From contig WQRM01000072.1 of the NCBI GenBank assembly GCA_009786735.1, positions 1 through 7,732 of the forward strand: DNA of 7,732 nt. The letters run 5' to 3'. A program made the position numbers and the translations under genes. Positions 1-6,429 of the stretch are shown piece by piece (positions within the stretch are counted from its first letter, which is position 1; the number at the start of each line of letters is the position of its first letter). Below the pieces are notes generated by a model. The model worked only from the letters and a program-made list of their open reading frames with translations. It did no database searches and was not told where the DNA came from. This DNA comes from Oscillospiraceae bacterium. Lineage in GTDB: Bacteria; Bacillota; Clostridia; Oscillospirales; Acutalibacteraceae.

Positions 1-2121
1 GGGTGCGGCGTTGCATCCAGTCGAGCAGCTCGTTCGCGCTGCGCTCGTGGCGGGTGCGCCAGCCGAACGCGTCGTGGTTGCGCTGGAAGTCCGCGTTGTA
101 GTATTCCGCCATGTGGCGCACACGTGCGATGGTGGCGTGCTGCACGCCATCGTCCATCAGTTGAGTCCAACGCTCTGCCACCAGCTGGCGGAACTGCGGG
201 CGTTGCATCAACGTCACAAACCAATAGTTCTGGGTTCTTCTTCCATCAAGCAGACCGTGGCGCTGCAACACGCTGCTGCGTGCGCCGCCGAAATAACCGT
301 GGTCAAAGTCCCAAATCGGGCCCATCGCCAACACTTGGCGGCCATCTTCTTGCACGGTGAAGTTCATGAACGTGCTGCTGTAGTGCATGCTAAGGTTGTG
401 CATGAACTCGTTGATGAGGAAGAAATCCACAAAGCTGTCTACGCAGATATACGTTTCGAGGATGCACCAACACGCATAGCGAATGGCCTCGCTCACGCCG
501 TAAATCAGACCCTGCAGATGCTCCGCGTGGGCGCGGCGTTGGCTGCCGCTGGTGGGGAAGCGAATGTCATACGGACGACCATTGACCACCACAAAGTGGT
601 CGTTTTCAATGTCGCCGCTGGTGAACGAACGCAGGCAATACTCAATGAAGAACTCGCTGAGTGCAGGGTCTTCGTTGAAGGTCAAGTTCATGCGGTCCGG
701 ACCAACGTCGCGTTCGTCCGTCAAGATATACACGCCGTGATATTCCCCGTTGATGTAAAGGTGCAGGTTTTGCGCCATGGGCACATATTGCATGCGTGCA
801 CCCATGCGGGTGGCGAAATCAAACGCGGCATAGGTGCGCAGCAGCGAGCGATCGTGGTGGTTTGCCAGCAAAATCCAGTCGCGGTGCGCGTTGTCGCTAA
901 ACAATGCGCGGTTGGGGTTGTCAAAGCGCAGGCGCAGCGGGCGTTTTTCTTCCGAGCGATGGTGATACCACGTGCTGTGCCCGCGTCCGCGCAGACCCAC
1001 TTCCACGTCTTCAAACCAGCCGGGCACGGTGACGCGACCGAGATGCCACTCAGCGCGGGGCATGTGGAACGGATGGTTATCCGCAAAAATGTGGATGGAG
1101 GGGAAGCCCCAGTTGCCGGTGTCTGGCACGCCGGGCAACAGATTCCCCTGCGCTTGAATGAGCGCCGCAAGCGCAGCGTTCACTTCGCCCACGGTGGCGT
1201 TCGGGTTAGCCAACACAGCGGCTGCATCGTCCAAAGCCGCTGCAAACACTGCCCAGCTGGTGGCGGAGTAGTTCGCTTGCTCGCGTTGTTGCGCTGCCGC
1301 AACCGCTGCCACCAAGGGCGCTCTGTCCGCTGCGGAGGCCAAGTCCATCACGTCACCGATGACAACGATGTCGTTGATGGAGGTGTTGCCGTTTGCGCGG
1401 TCGCCCAAGGTGCTGTTGATCATGTATACCCGCAGATAAACCACGCTTTGGTTCGCCAAGGTGGTGGGTAGCGCAACGTTGGTGAAGGTGTTTGCACCCG
1501 CGAAGTCAAAGTCGGTGTAGGCGTTGTCGCGGAAACCTTGAGGTGACTGCACGTTGGCGGTGATGGTGTCTGCGATGGGCGTGAACGGACCGGTCGCGCC
1601 GCCGAGGCTATACGCCAGCGCAAAAAACTGCGGCCCACTGCCGGTGGAGCGTTGACGCGCCGTGAAGCGGATGTTTTCGTGCGCGGTTGTCTCAAAGCGT
1701 AGTTGGAAGGCCGTTGCGGTGTCTACGGTGATGCCTTCGTCAATCTCCGCCGGACCCACCGAGCGCCAACCGTTGCCGCCGACGGTGTTGTTGTTCACCG
1801 CATCATTGTTGATGACGATGGGCGCGCGCACCCTGCCGTCATAGCCAATGGCGATTTGCTCGTTGTTGTTCCATGCCGTCAAGTGTGCCTGCGCAGCAAA
1901 CAAGCCGCCGTCTGCGTCAAACTGGTTGTTTGTTGCCGCAGCGGTTGACTCGGTGCGTGTCAGCGTCATCAGCACAATGTCGGTGGTGTCTGCCGTGGTT
2001 GCGGCCGCCGCAATGGCAAACGTGGAGAACACCAGCACCATTGCCATGGCAAGCGCCAGTGCACGTCCGAGCCCTAGTTTCCATTTTTTACCGGGGGGGG
2101 GTAATGTGTTTTTCCATACAT
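1..2121 (-). CDS. Exported CotH-kinase-domain surface protein with FIVAR-like domain (3' end off window; start region frameshifted)
   Basis: The minus-strand frame is open from about 2106 through the left edge (roughly 700 codons), so the C-terminus is missing. It begins with a signal peptide (KKWK, a hydrophobic core, then AIAAAA), followed by a beta-rich region with a TARQRSTGSGPQFFALAYS motif, then an Ala-rich helical FIVAR-like segment (about 1130-1348), then a CotH kinase domain. CotH motifs seen are GRGHSTW (968-988), a KRPLRLRF strand, WILLANHHDRSLLR, YINGEYHGVYILTDE and the metal-binding IWDFD (302-316). CotH proteins are atypical kinases; in Bacillus they phosphorylate spore-coat proteins, while signal-peptide versions such as this probably act at the cell surface (inference). 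GGGAG at 2129-2133 lies 7 nt before ATG 2121-2119 and 11 nt before ATG 2117-2115. As written, both ATGs run into early stops because of a C9 tract, so the gene is OFF, or the tract length is wrong. The long plus-strand ORF opposite is a shadow. Confidence 0.85.
2093..2101. repeat. Homopolymer G9 (C9 on coding strand) in the cotH-like start region
   Basis: Nine G on the plus strand, lying between the two candidate ATG codons and the signal peptide of the CotH-like gene. With nine bases, the ATG at 2121 gives 15 codons ending at TAG 2076-2074, and the ATG at 2117 gives nine codons ending at TAA 2090-2088. With eight, the 2117 ATG reads MEKHITPPGKKWKLG into the signal peptide. With ten or seven, the 2121 ATG does so. 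Homopolymer tracts of this kind are classic slipped-strand phase-variation sites, and are also prone to sequencing error. Confidence 0.9.
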
Positions 2122-2128
2122 GACTTTG

Positions 2129-2135
2129 CTCCCTT
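2129..2135 (-). promoter_or_regulatory. Ribosome binding site of the CotH-like gene
   Basis: The minus strand reads AAGGGAG here, 7 nt before the ATG at 2121-2119 and 11 nt before the ATG at 2117-2115. It supports initiation at one of these two ATGs although both are out of frame with the C9 tract as given. An in-frame TTG further upstream (2143-2141), preceded by GGGGG, is a less likely alternative. Confidence 0.65.
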
Positions 2136-2155
2136 TTCAACAATATATTTCCCCC

Positions 2156-2184
2156 ATTATACCAAAAAGGCGGGTCGTTGTCAA
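2156..2184 (-). promoter_or_regulatory. Consensus sigma-A promoter for the CotH-like gene
   Basis: On the minus strand there is a perfect TTGACA (-35, at 2184-2179), a 17-nt spacer and a perfect TATAAT (-10, at 2161-2156). The transcript would start near 2149, giving a short leader that contains the ribosome binding site. Both boxes match the consensus at every base, so the gene is expected to be strongly transcribed; any ON/OFF control by the C9 tract would then act on translation. Confidence 0.85.
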
Positions 2185-2231
2185 GGCTGTGCGCTGTAAA
2201 ATTTCGGCAGCAAAAAAAGTCGCGAAACCCC

Positions 2232-2260
2232 TTGCATTCGCCCACAACATGTAGTATAAT
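2232..2260 (+). promoter_or_regulatory. Promoter for the DivIVA-like / SipW-like / TasA-like operon
   Basis: A perfect TATAAT (-10) at 2255-2260 is preceded at a 17-nt spacing by a weak TTGCAT (-35, 2232-2237, TTG only matching). The expected transcript start is near 2267, upstream of the ribosome binding site at 2286-2294. The -35 box is about 50 bp from that of the divergent CotH promoter, so one regulator could act on both. Confidence 0.7.
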
Positions 2261-2271
2261 AGAATATACTA
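2252..2271. promoter_or_regulatory. Inverted repeat overlapping the -10 box (candidate operator)
   Basis: TAGTATA (2252-2258) is repeated as TATACTA (2265-2271) with a 6-nt spacer, a perfect 7-bp dyad covering the -10 box and the probable transcription start. It is AT-rich, has no T-run and would be a poor terminator, so a binding site for a dimeric repressor is the simplest reading. No regulator gene is present in the window. Confidence 0.45.
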
Positions 2272-2303
2272 TATACAATTTGCAGAGAAGGGGACTTCAT
2301 CGC

Positions 2304-3068
2304 ATGAAAGATTATGCGCCCAACGAAAAATACCGCAACATGTTCGGTGTGCAGCGCCAGGGCTATGGCATGGAGCGCGTGGACTTGTATCTTGCGCAGC
2401 TGGAGGTTGCGTTCAAGAAAATCCGCGAAGACAACCGCAGCCTCAAACGCGAGCTCGCCGCCCGCGACGGCGGTGCTGCCCCGCTGCCCATTGATGACCC
2501 CACCGCGCCACAACACGAGCACTACATCGCCCAGTTGCAACAACAGCTTGCCGCCGAGCAAGAGCAAGCGCGCCACTTGCATGAGCAACTCGCTCACGCA
2601 GCAGCAAGCGCGCCTGTGCCTGTGCCTGTGCCCGCCGATAACAGCGACCTCAACCGGCAGCTGCAAGCCGCCCACCAAGAGATTGAATACCTGCGCCATC
2701 AGCTCAACCAGCAAGCCAGCGAAGCCAACGGCGGCTATGAGCAGGACATGCATTGCATTGCCAAAACCCTCGTGGATGCCCGCCGCCAAGCGGACGACAC
2801 CCTGCGCTGCGCCGAGCAAGATGCCCTGCGCCTGGCCGCAGACATCACCGCAAAAGCCGAGCAAGACGCCGAAGCGTTGCTGCAAACCACCCGCCACCGC
2901 GTGGATGAGCTCAACGCCGAACGCGACCGTGCCGTCAGCCAGCTGCAGAGCATTTCCTATGCCGTGCACAACGTGCTGCGTGACGCGACCGAACCTCCCG
3001 TTGAGCGCCGTCCCTCGCCTGTGGACTACCGCCTGCGCGAACAAAACCTAACAAGACAAGCGAGGTGA
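2304..3068 (+). CDS. DivIVA-like coiled-coil protein
   Basis: This 254-residue soluble protein resembles DivIVA/GpsB scaffolds, which bind curved membrane and recruit partners at poles or septa. The N-terminus (residues 9-51) fits the DivIVA lipid-binding domain: FGVQRQGYGMERVDLYLAQLE, then a coiled coil with REDNRSLKREL. A second coiled coil (72-100), a short Pro-Val linker (104-110), a third coil (113-138) and a long Ala/Glu-rich helix with ARRQADDTLRCAEQDA (150-215) follow; the last is typical of DivIVA C-termini. The ATG at 2304 has AGAAGGGGA 9 nt upstream and a promoter before that. The frame is open further upstream, but that part overlaps the promoter and is not likely translated. Its stop overlaps the next start by 4 nt (GTGA). 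It probably positions the membrane proteins encoded next; this role is inferred. It is too divergent to call the housekeeping divIVA. Confidence 0.75.
   Translation: MKDYAPNEKYRNMFGVQRQGYGMERVDLYLAQLEVAFKKIREDNRSLKRELAARDGGAAPLPIDDPTAPQHEHYIAQLQQQLAAEQEQARHLHEQLAHAAASAPVPVPVPADNSDLNRQLQAAHQEIEYLRHQLNQQASEANGGYEQDMHCIAKTLVDARRQADDTLRCAEQDALRLAADITAKAEQDAEALLQTTRHRVDELNAERDRAVSQLQSISYAVHNVLRDATEPPVERRPSPVDYRLREQNLTRQAR
2615..2632 (+). repeat. Hexanucleotide repeat TGTGCC x3 in the DivIVA-like gene
   Basis: Three perfect TGTGCC units encode the Val-Pro linker (residues 104-110) between two coiled coils. Changes in copy number would keep the frame and only alter linker length. Confidence 0.6.
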
Positions 3069-3748
3069 GTCCATTGCCGCTTTCCCCGCAAGGCGAAGCC
3101 TTTGTTGAAGAAGTTGACGAACTTGCCGACGAAGTGTGGGACGAAAACACCGTCACACTCGCCACCGCCGTTGTGCCCAACGCAAACAAAGCCCGCAACA
3201 TCAAACGCCTGGCCAATGCACTGTTTGGCTTGGGCGTGGGTGTTTGTTTGCTGCTGGCGGTTGTGCTGGTGCTCAACACTTTCCCCGGCGGGCTGTTTGG
3301 TCTGCGCTTTTTTGTTGAGCCCACCGATGCGATGTCCCCCATGGTTGCGCGCGGCGATGTGTTGGTCACCACCAACCGCTCGCCCGAGCGCATCACCGCA
3401 GGCGATGTGATTACATACTACGCGCTGCCCGGTCAGCCCAACAGCCGCCTCACCCGTGTGGTGCACGAGCGCGTGGGCAGCGGTGCTAACCTGCACTTTC
3501 GCACCCGCCGCCCCGAAGTCGGCGCTGAACACGACAGCTTGGAGATTCCCGCCGCGCAAGTGATTGGCGTGCGTGTTGCGGTTGTGCCACGTGCAGGGTT
3601 TGTGCTTTCGTTTTTGCACACCCACGCCTGGGCGATTGCCGTGCTTGCCGCGGCGCTATGCTTAGCTTGCGTGCTGCTGCGCAAGTGGATTCGCCCGCAC
3701 GTACGCAAGAAAAAGGTGATTGTGCATGAAGAACAAGCGCTTTTTTAA
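3065..3748 (+). CDS. SipW-like signal peptidase homologue lacking catalytic residues (predicted pseudoenzyme)
   Basis: This 227-residue protein has the architecture of ER/archaeal-type signal peptidase I (SipW group): an acidic cytoplasmic N-terminus (11-28), a membrane helix (49-70), an external peptidase-like domain, a second helix (188-205) and a basic tail. The family pattern SGSMEPTIPVGD aligns without gaps to TDAMSPMVARGD (87-98), so the catalytic Ser is Ala89. GDVITYY (113-119) is conserved. The family THRVV appears as LTRVV, so the catalytic His is Thr130. The family GDAN region after F145 is RPEVG, so one conserved Asp is also lost; Asp157 may match the second. The fold-defining residues are kept, arguing for a folded non-enzymatic protein, perhaps a chaperone or anchor for the TasA-like neighbour. 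The GTG start at 3065 overlaps the upstream stop and has only a weak ribosome binding site, suggesting translational coupling. It overlaps the next gene by 23 nt. Confidence 0.8.
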   Translation: MSPLPLSPQGEAFVEEVDELADEVWDENTVTLATAVVPNANKARNIKRLANALFGLGVGVCLLLAVVLVLNTFPGGLFGLRFFVEPTDAMSPMVARGDVLVTTNRSPERITAGDVITYYALPGQPNSRLTRVVHERVGSGANLHFRTRRPEVGAEHDSLEIPAAQVIGVRVAVVPRAGFVLSFLHTHAWAIAVLAAALCLACVLLRKWIRPHVRKKKVIVHEEQALF

Positions 3749-4991
3749 CCCGCGCATGCGCTTAACCGTTTGGCGCGTGCGGCGGCGCAACGCCCGCGCG
3801 ATGCGTCCTCAAAAAACACCCAAAAACCGCAACACGCTGCCTCGTCCACAGTGGACCGACCGGCAGCGCGGTTTGTTTTATTTTTTTGCGCTGGGTCTGT
3901 GCGCTGCAGCCGTCGTCACCGCAGGCGTTGCATCCTATCTCATCCATGTGCACGAGCTGGTTGCCAACGACCTGAACCCCTTTGAGCTGCGCGATGCACA
4001 AGGGCATCTGCTCACCGCACAAGAGCTCATTTTGCTCGACCCATACCACCGCAACGAAATCACCCTGTTGCCCGGCGAAACCGCGGCACGCCCCATCGCC
4101 TTGGTCAACACCTCCACCCAGCCTGTGCTGCTGCGCCTGCGTGTGGAAGAAACCGCCCTGCAGCGCCGCCGCAACATCGACGGCAGTTTCATCACCATCA
4201 TGCGCCAACACAACCAGCCCAGCGATGTCCACACGCCGCACACGCTCACCCGCCAGCAAGCGCAGCGCATGCTGACCGACGCCGACTTTGCGCCAGCCAA
4301 CGCCACATGGGAGCAACTCGTGGGCACGCGCGTGCCTGCCGCTCGCCTGCCCGGTGGCAGCGACAGTGGTGGTCGCCTGCTGGTGTGGGAGCGCATCACC
4401 ATGGACTACGACGCGCTTGACCCAGACCTGCCCGATCTTTCTGCCCTGCGCCCCGAGGATTTGTATGCCCTCGGGCTCGGCATCACCCAGCACGACTTCA
4501 TGGGCTTTTATCAACGCCCGCAAGCCGACGGCAGCATCCTCTATCAACCGCTGCAAGTCGTCACCCAGCAAAACGAGAACGCAGCCCCCATCATCACGCA
4601 GCTGCGCTACGAATACATCATCTGGGATGAACTGCGACACGACGTGCACCGCTTCGGTCAAGCCGACGCGCCCGTGCAGCTGCAGCAAGGCATCGCGCTG
4701 CGCCCGCTCACCGACTTCACCGCCGCCGAAAACGCTTGGTTTTTCGACAACGACGGCTGGATATACTATGGTATAGTGCTCGCCCCGGGCGTGATGACCC
4801 CCGTGCTCATCGAAGGCTATGCCCTGCACCGTAACCAAACCGACGATGTCCGCTACCGCATCCACCTGGAAATTCAGCACCAACCGCCGCAATACGCCGA
4901 AGGGGTTTGGAGCGGCGGCGCAGCCCTCAACATCGGTGTGAACACCACCACCGCCCGCGCAAGACGAATGATACGAGAGATTCTCCTCTAA
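3726..4991 (+). CDS. TasA/camelysin-like membrane-anchored surface protein
   Basis: The ATG at 3726 is chosen because AAGGTG lies 7 nt upstream; a TTG at 3720 is in frame but sits in that site. The 421-residue product has a strongly basic cytoplasmic N-terminus (about 17 Lys/Arg in residues 1-48), a membrane helix (49-74) ending VTAGVASYLIHVHE, and a large external domain. Features shared with TasA/camelysin proteins are NPFEL after the helix, LPGET (115-119), a VNTSTQPVLLRLRVEE strand, and near the C-terminus DGWIYYGIVLAPGVMT (343-358) followed by an EIQHQPPQYAEGVW segment. TasA forms extracellular biofilm fibres after SipW processing. This protein is much longer than TasA (about 260 residues) and its partner SipW homologue seems inactive, so it may remain tethered by its helix. 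It is third in the operon that begins at 2304. The family assignment rests on motif resemblance only; fibre formation is not shown by the sequence. Confidence 0.65.
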   Translation: MKNKRFFNPRMRLTVWRVRRRNARAMRPQKTPKNRNTLPRPQWTDRQRGLFYFFALGLCAAAVVTAGVASYLIHVHELVANDLNPFELRDAQGHLLTAQELILLDPYHRNEITLLPGETAARPIALVNTSTQPVLLRLRVEETALQRRRNIDGSFITIMRQHNQPSDVHTPHTLTRQQAQRMLTDADFAPANATWEQLVGTRVPAARLPGGSDSGGRLLVWERITMDYDALDPDLPDLSALRPEDLYALGLGITQHDFMGFYQRPQADGSILYQPLQVVTQQNENAAPIITQLRYEYIIWDELRHDVHRFGQADAPVQLQQGIALRPLTDFTAAENAWFFDNDGWIYYGIVLAPGVMTPVLIEGYALHRNQTDDVRYRIHLEIQHQPPQYAEGVWSGGAALNIGVNTTTARARRMIREILL

Positions 4992-5024
4992 ATTTCAAGC
5001 AAGCACGCACAGAAAGTACAACGC

Positions 5025-5846
5025 ATGAAAAAACTCGCCGTAATCCAAGATATATCCGGCCTCGGGCGTTGCTCGCTCGGGGCGGCTTTGCCTGTGATTT
5101 CCGCCATGGGCGTGCACGCGCTGCCCGTGCCCACCGCTGTCTACACCAACCAAACCGGATTTTCGCGCTTCGCGGCGCTGGGATGCGAGCCACTGCTGGG
5201 GAAATACCCAAGCCTGTGGCAAGAGCATGGGGTCACGCTAGACGGCATCCTCACCGGCTTCATGGGCACACACGCGCAACTCGCCGCCGCCCAAACCATG
5301 ATCAACACCTTTCGCACACCCGATACCCTGCTGCTCATCGATCCGGTCATGGGCGACAACGGGCAGCTTTACCCCGTGTTCGACGACGACTTCGCCCGCG
5401 CCATCGCCGATTTCGCGCGCCAAGCGGATGTCATCACGCCCAACGTCACCGAGCTTTGCCTGCTCGCCGGCGAATGCCCCATGACTTTTTTGCGCGCCCC
5501 CCCGGACGAACAACGGCGCATGATCATCCAACTGTGCGCCGCCTTGCCGCAGCCCACCATCATCGTCACCGGCTGGAAGGTGGACGACCTTGTGTTCAAC
5601 GCCGCATGGCAACATGGCAAGCTCAGCAGCTATTCCACATCGGCGGTGGCGGGGTCATACTCCGGCACGGGCGACTTATTCGCCGCCACGGTTTGCGCTG
5701 GTTTGGTGCGCGGCGATGCCCTGCAAGATTGCATCACCCGCGCAGCGAAGTTCCTGCATGCCGCGCTCACCGAGGCCGCGCAGCGCAACCTGCCGCCCAA
5801 GCACGGCGTGCCATTTGAACACCACTTAAAGGAGTTACTCTTATGA
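5025..5846 (+). CDS. pdxY: Pyridoxamine/pyridoxal kinase
   Basis: The 273-residue product matches the ribokinase-fold pyridoxal kinase family, which uses ATP to phosphorylate the 5' hydroxyl of pyridoxal, pyridoxamine or pyridoxine in vitamin B6 salvage. Visible motifs are the N-terminal QDISGLGRCSL with ALPVISAMG, PTAVYTNQTGF (substrate region), DPVMGDNG (106-113), TPNVTEL (138-144) and the anion-hole GTGDLFA (214-220) with catalytic Asp217. Length is normal and the gene looks intact. The ATG at 5025 follows the TasA-like stop by 33 nt, with only a weak AGAAAG before it and no visible promoter or terminator, so read-through from the upstream operon is possible. Its stop overlaps the next ATG (ATGA). 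The symbol is by family; the enzyme is of the Bacillota pyridoxamine-kinase type. Confidence 0.92.
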   Translation: MKKLAVIQDISGLGRCSLGAALPVISAMGVHALPVPTAVYTNQTGFSRFAALGCEPLLGKYPSLWQEHGVTLDGILTGFMGTHAQLAAAQTMINTFRTPDTLLLIDPVMGDNGQLYPVFDDDFARAIADFARQADVITPNVTELCLLAGECPMTFLRAPPDEQRRMIIQLCAALPQPTIIVTGWKVDDLVFNAAWQHGKLSSYSTSAVAGSYSGTGDLFAATVCAGLVRGDALQDCITRAAKFLHAALTEAAQRNLPPKHGVPFEHHLKELLL

Positions 5847-6346
5847 AACGTAAACACGTCTATCACATTGCCCTCACGGCGGTGCTCGCCGCACTCACCA
5901 CCACGCTGATTATCTTCAATGTTTCGACTGGCGCAGGGATTATACACGCTGGCGATGCCATCATCCTGCTGGCAGCGGTGTTGCTGCCCACGCCCTACGC
6001 CATGTTGGTTGGTGCGATTGGCGGCGGCTTGCATAATATACTGTTCATCCCCATGTGGGCACCTGCAACGATTGTCATCAAGGCAGCCATCACCGTGCCG
6101 TTTAGCGCAAAGCAGCCAAAGATGCTCACCAAGCGCAACATCCTTGCGCTCATCCCCTATGCGCTGATCACATTGCTTGGCTATGGCTTTTACGAAGTAT
6201 GGTTCATCACACAGGGCCCATGGCTAGAGATTTTGCTGGCCTCCATGTTGCGCAACAGCGTGCAAATCGTTGCCAGCAGCATCCTGTTTATCGTCCTAAC
6301 CGCGTTGTTGGACAAAACCAACTTCAAGCAACGCATCGGGCTGTAA
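5843..6346 (+). CDS. ECF transporter S component, probably for vitamin B6
   Basis: A 167-residue, very hydrophobic protein with about five to six membrane helices, the size of substrate-binding (S) subunits of energy-coupling factor transporters. The first helix carries the AxxxA motif (Ala13, Ala17) that contacts the EcfT subunit. HAGDAIILLAAVLLP (35-49), VGAIGGGLHNIL (56-67) and APATIVIKAAI (73-83) follow the usual order of S-component motifs. The ATG at 5843 overlaps the kinase stop as ATGA, with AAAGGAG 8 nt upstream, so the two are translationally coupled. That coupling suggests import of pyridoxal, pyridoxamine or pyridoxine followed by trapping through phosphorylation. No EcfA or EcfT genes lie nearby, so it probably uses a shared group II module encoded elsewhere. 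The substrate is inferred from context; another vitamin or a hydroxymethylpyrimidine cannot be excluded. Confidence 0.8.
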   Translation: MKRKHVYHIALTAVLAALTTTLIIFNVSTGAGIIHAGDAIILLAAVLLPTPYAMLVGAIGGGLHNILFIPMWAPATIVIKAAITVPFSAKQPKMLTKRNILALIPYALITLLGYGFYEVWFITQGPWLEILLASMLRNSVQIVASSILFIVLTALLDKTNFKQRIGL

Positions 6347-6352
6347 ACGATC

Positions 6353-6403
6353 AATATCGCGAAACCCCACTCCATAAAAATCACGGAGTGGGGTTTTGAT
6401 ATT
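6353..6403. terminator. Intrinsic terminator between convergent genes
   Basis: A perfect 12-bp stem AAACCCCACTCC (6362-6373) / GGAGTGGGGTTT (6385-6396) encloses an 11-nt loop. It is extended by AATATC (6353-6358) / GATATT (6398-6403) across a small internal mismatch. Plus-strand transcripts from the ECF gene meet TTTT right after the G-rich arm. On the minus strand the arm is also followed by TTT, so it may serve the protease gene as well. Confidence 0.88.
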
Positions 6404-6429
6404 ACCTGCAGATTTGCCGCGAAGCGGGA

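Noticed and set aside
11..1471. A 486-codon open frame on the plus strand, the longest complete ORF in the window
   Set aside because: It lies antisense to the CotH-like gene, whose minus frame has recognisable CotH motifs and a signal peptide. The plus-strand product (rich in His, Val, Ala) resembles no family and has no convincing start site. It is a shadow of high-GC codon use.
2178..2303. An upstream extension of the DivIVA-like frame to position 2178
   Set aside because: It would place the start upstream of the rightward promoter and operator-like dyad, and its residues are not DivIVA-like. The ATG at 2304 has a well-spaced ribosome binding site.
2181..3044. A 287-codon minus-strand frame opposite the DivIVA-like gene
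   Set aside because: Antisense to a clear coiled-coil gene with promoter and ribosome binding site, and its C-terminal part would run through the divergent promoters.
4761..4778. An AT-rich dyad (ACTAT-GGT-ATAGT) resembling a promoter or operator inside the TasA-like gene
   Set aside because: It lies in the codons of the conserved WIYYGIV segment, no -35 box is found at 16-18 nt, and the arms are only 5 bp.
3762..4892. A 376-codon minus-strand frame opposite the TasA-like gene
   Set aside because: No ribosome binding site or recognisable motif; the plus strand encodes a membrane protein with family motifs in an overlapping operon.
4907..5818. A 303-codon plus-strand frame overlapping the pyridoxamine kinase gene
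   Set aside because: It is out of frame with the kinase, and the product is Arg/His-rich low-complexity sequence typical of a shifted high-GC frame.
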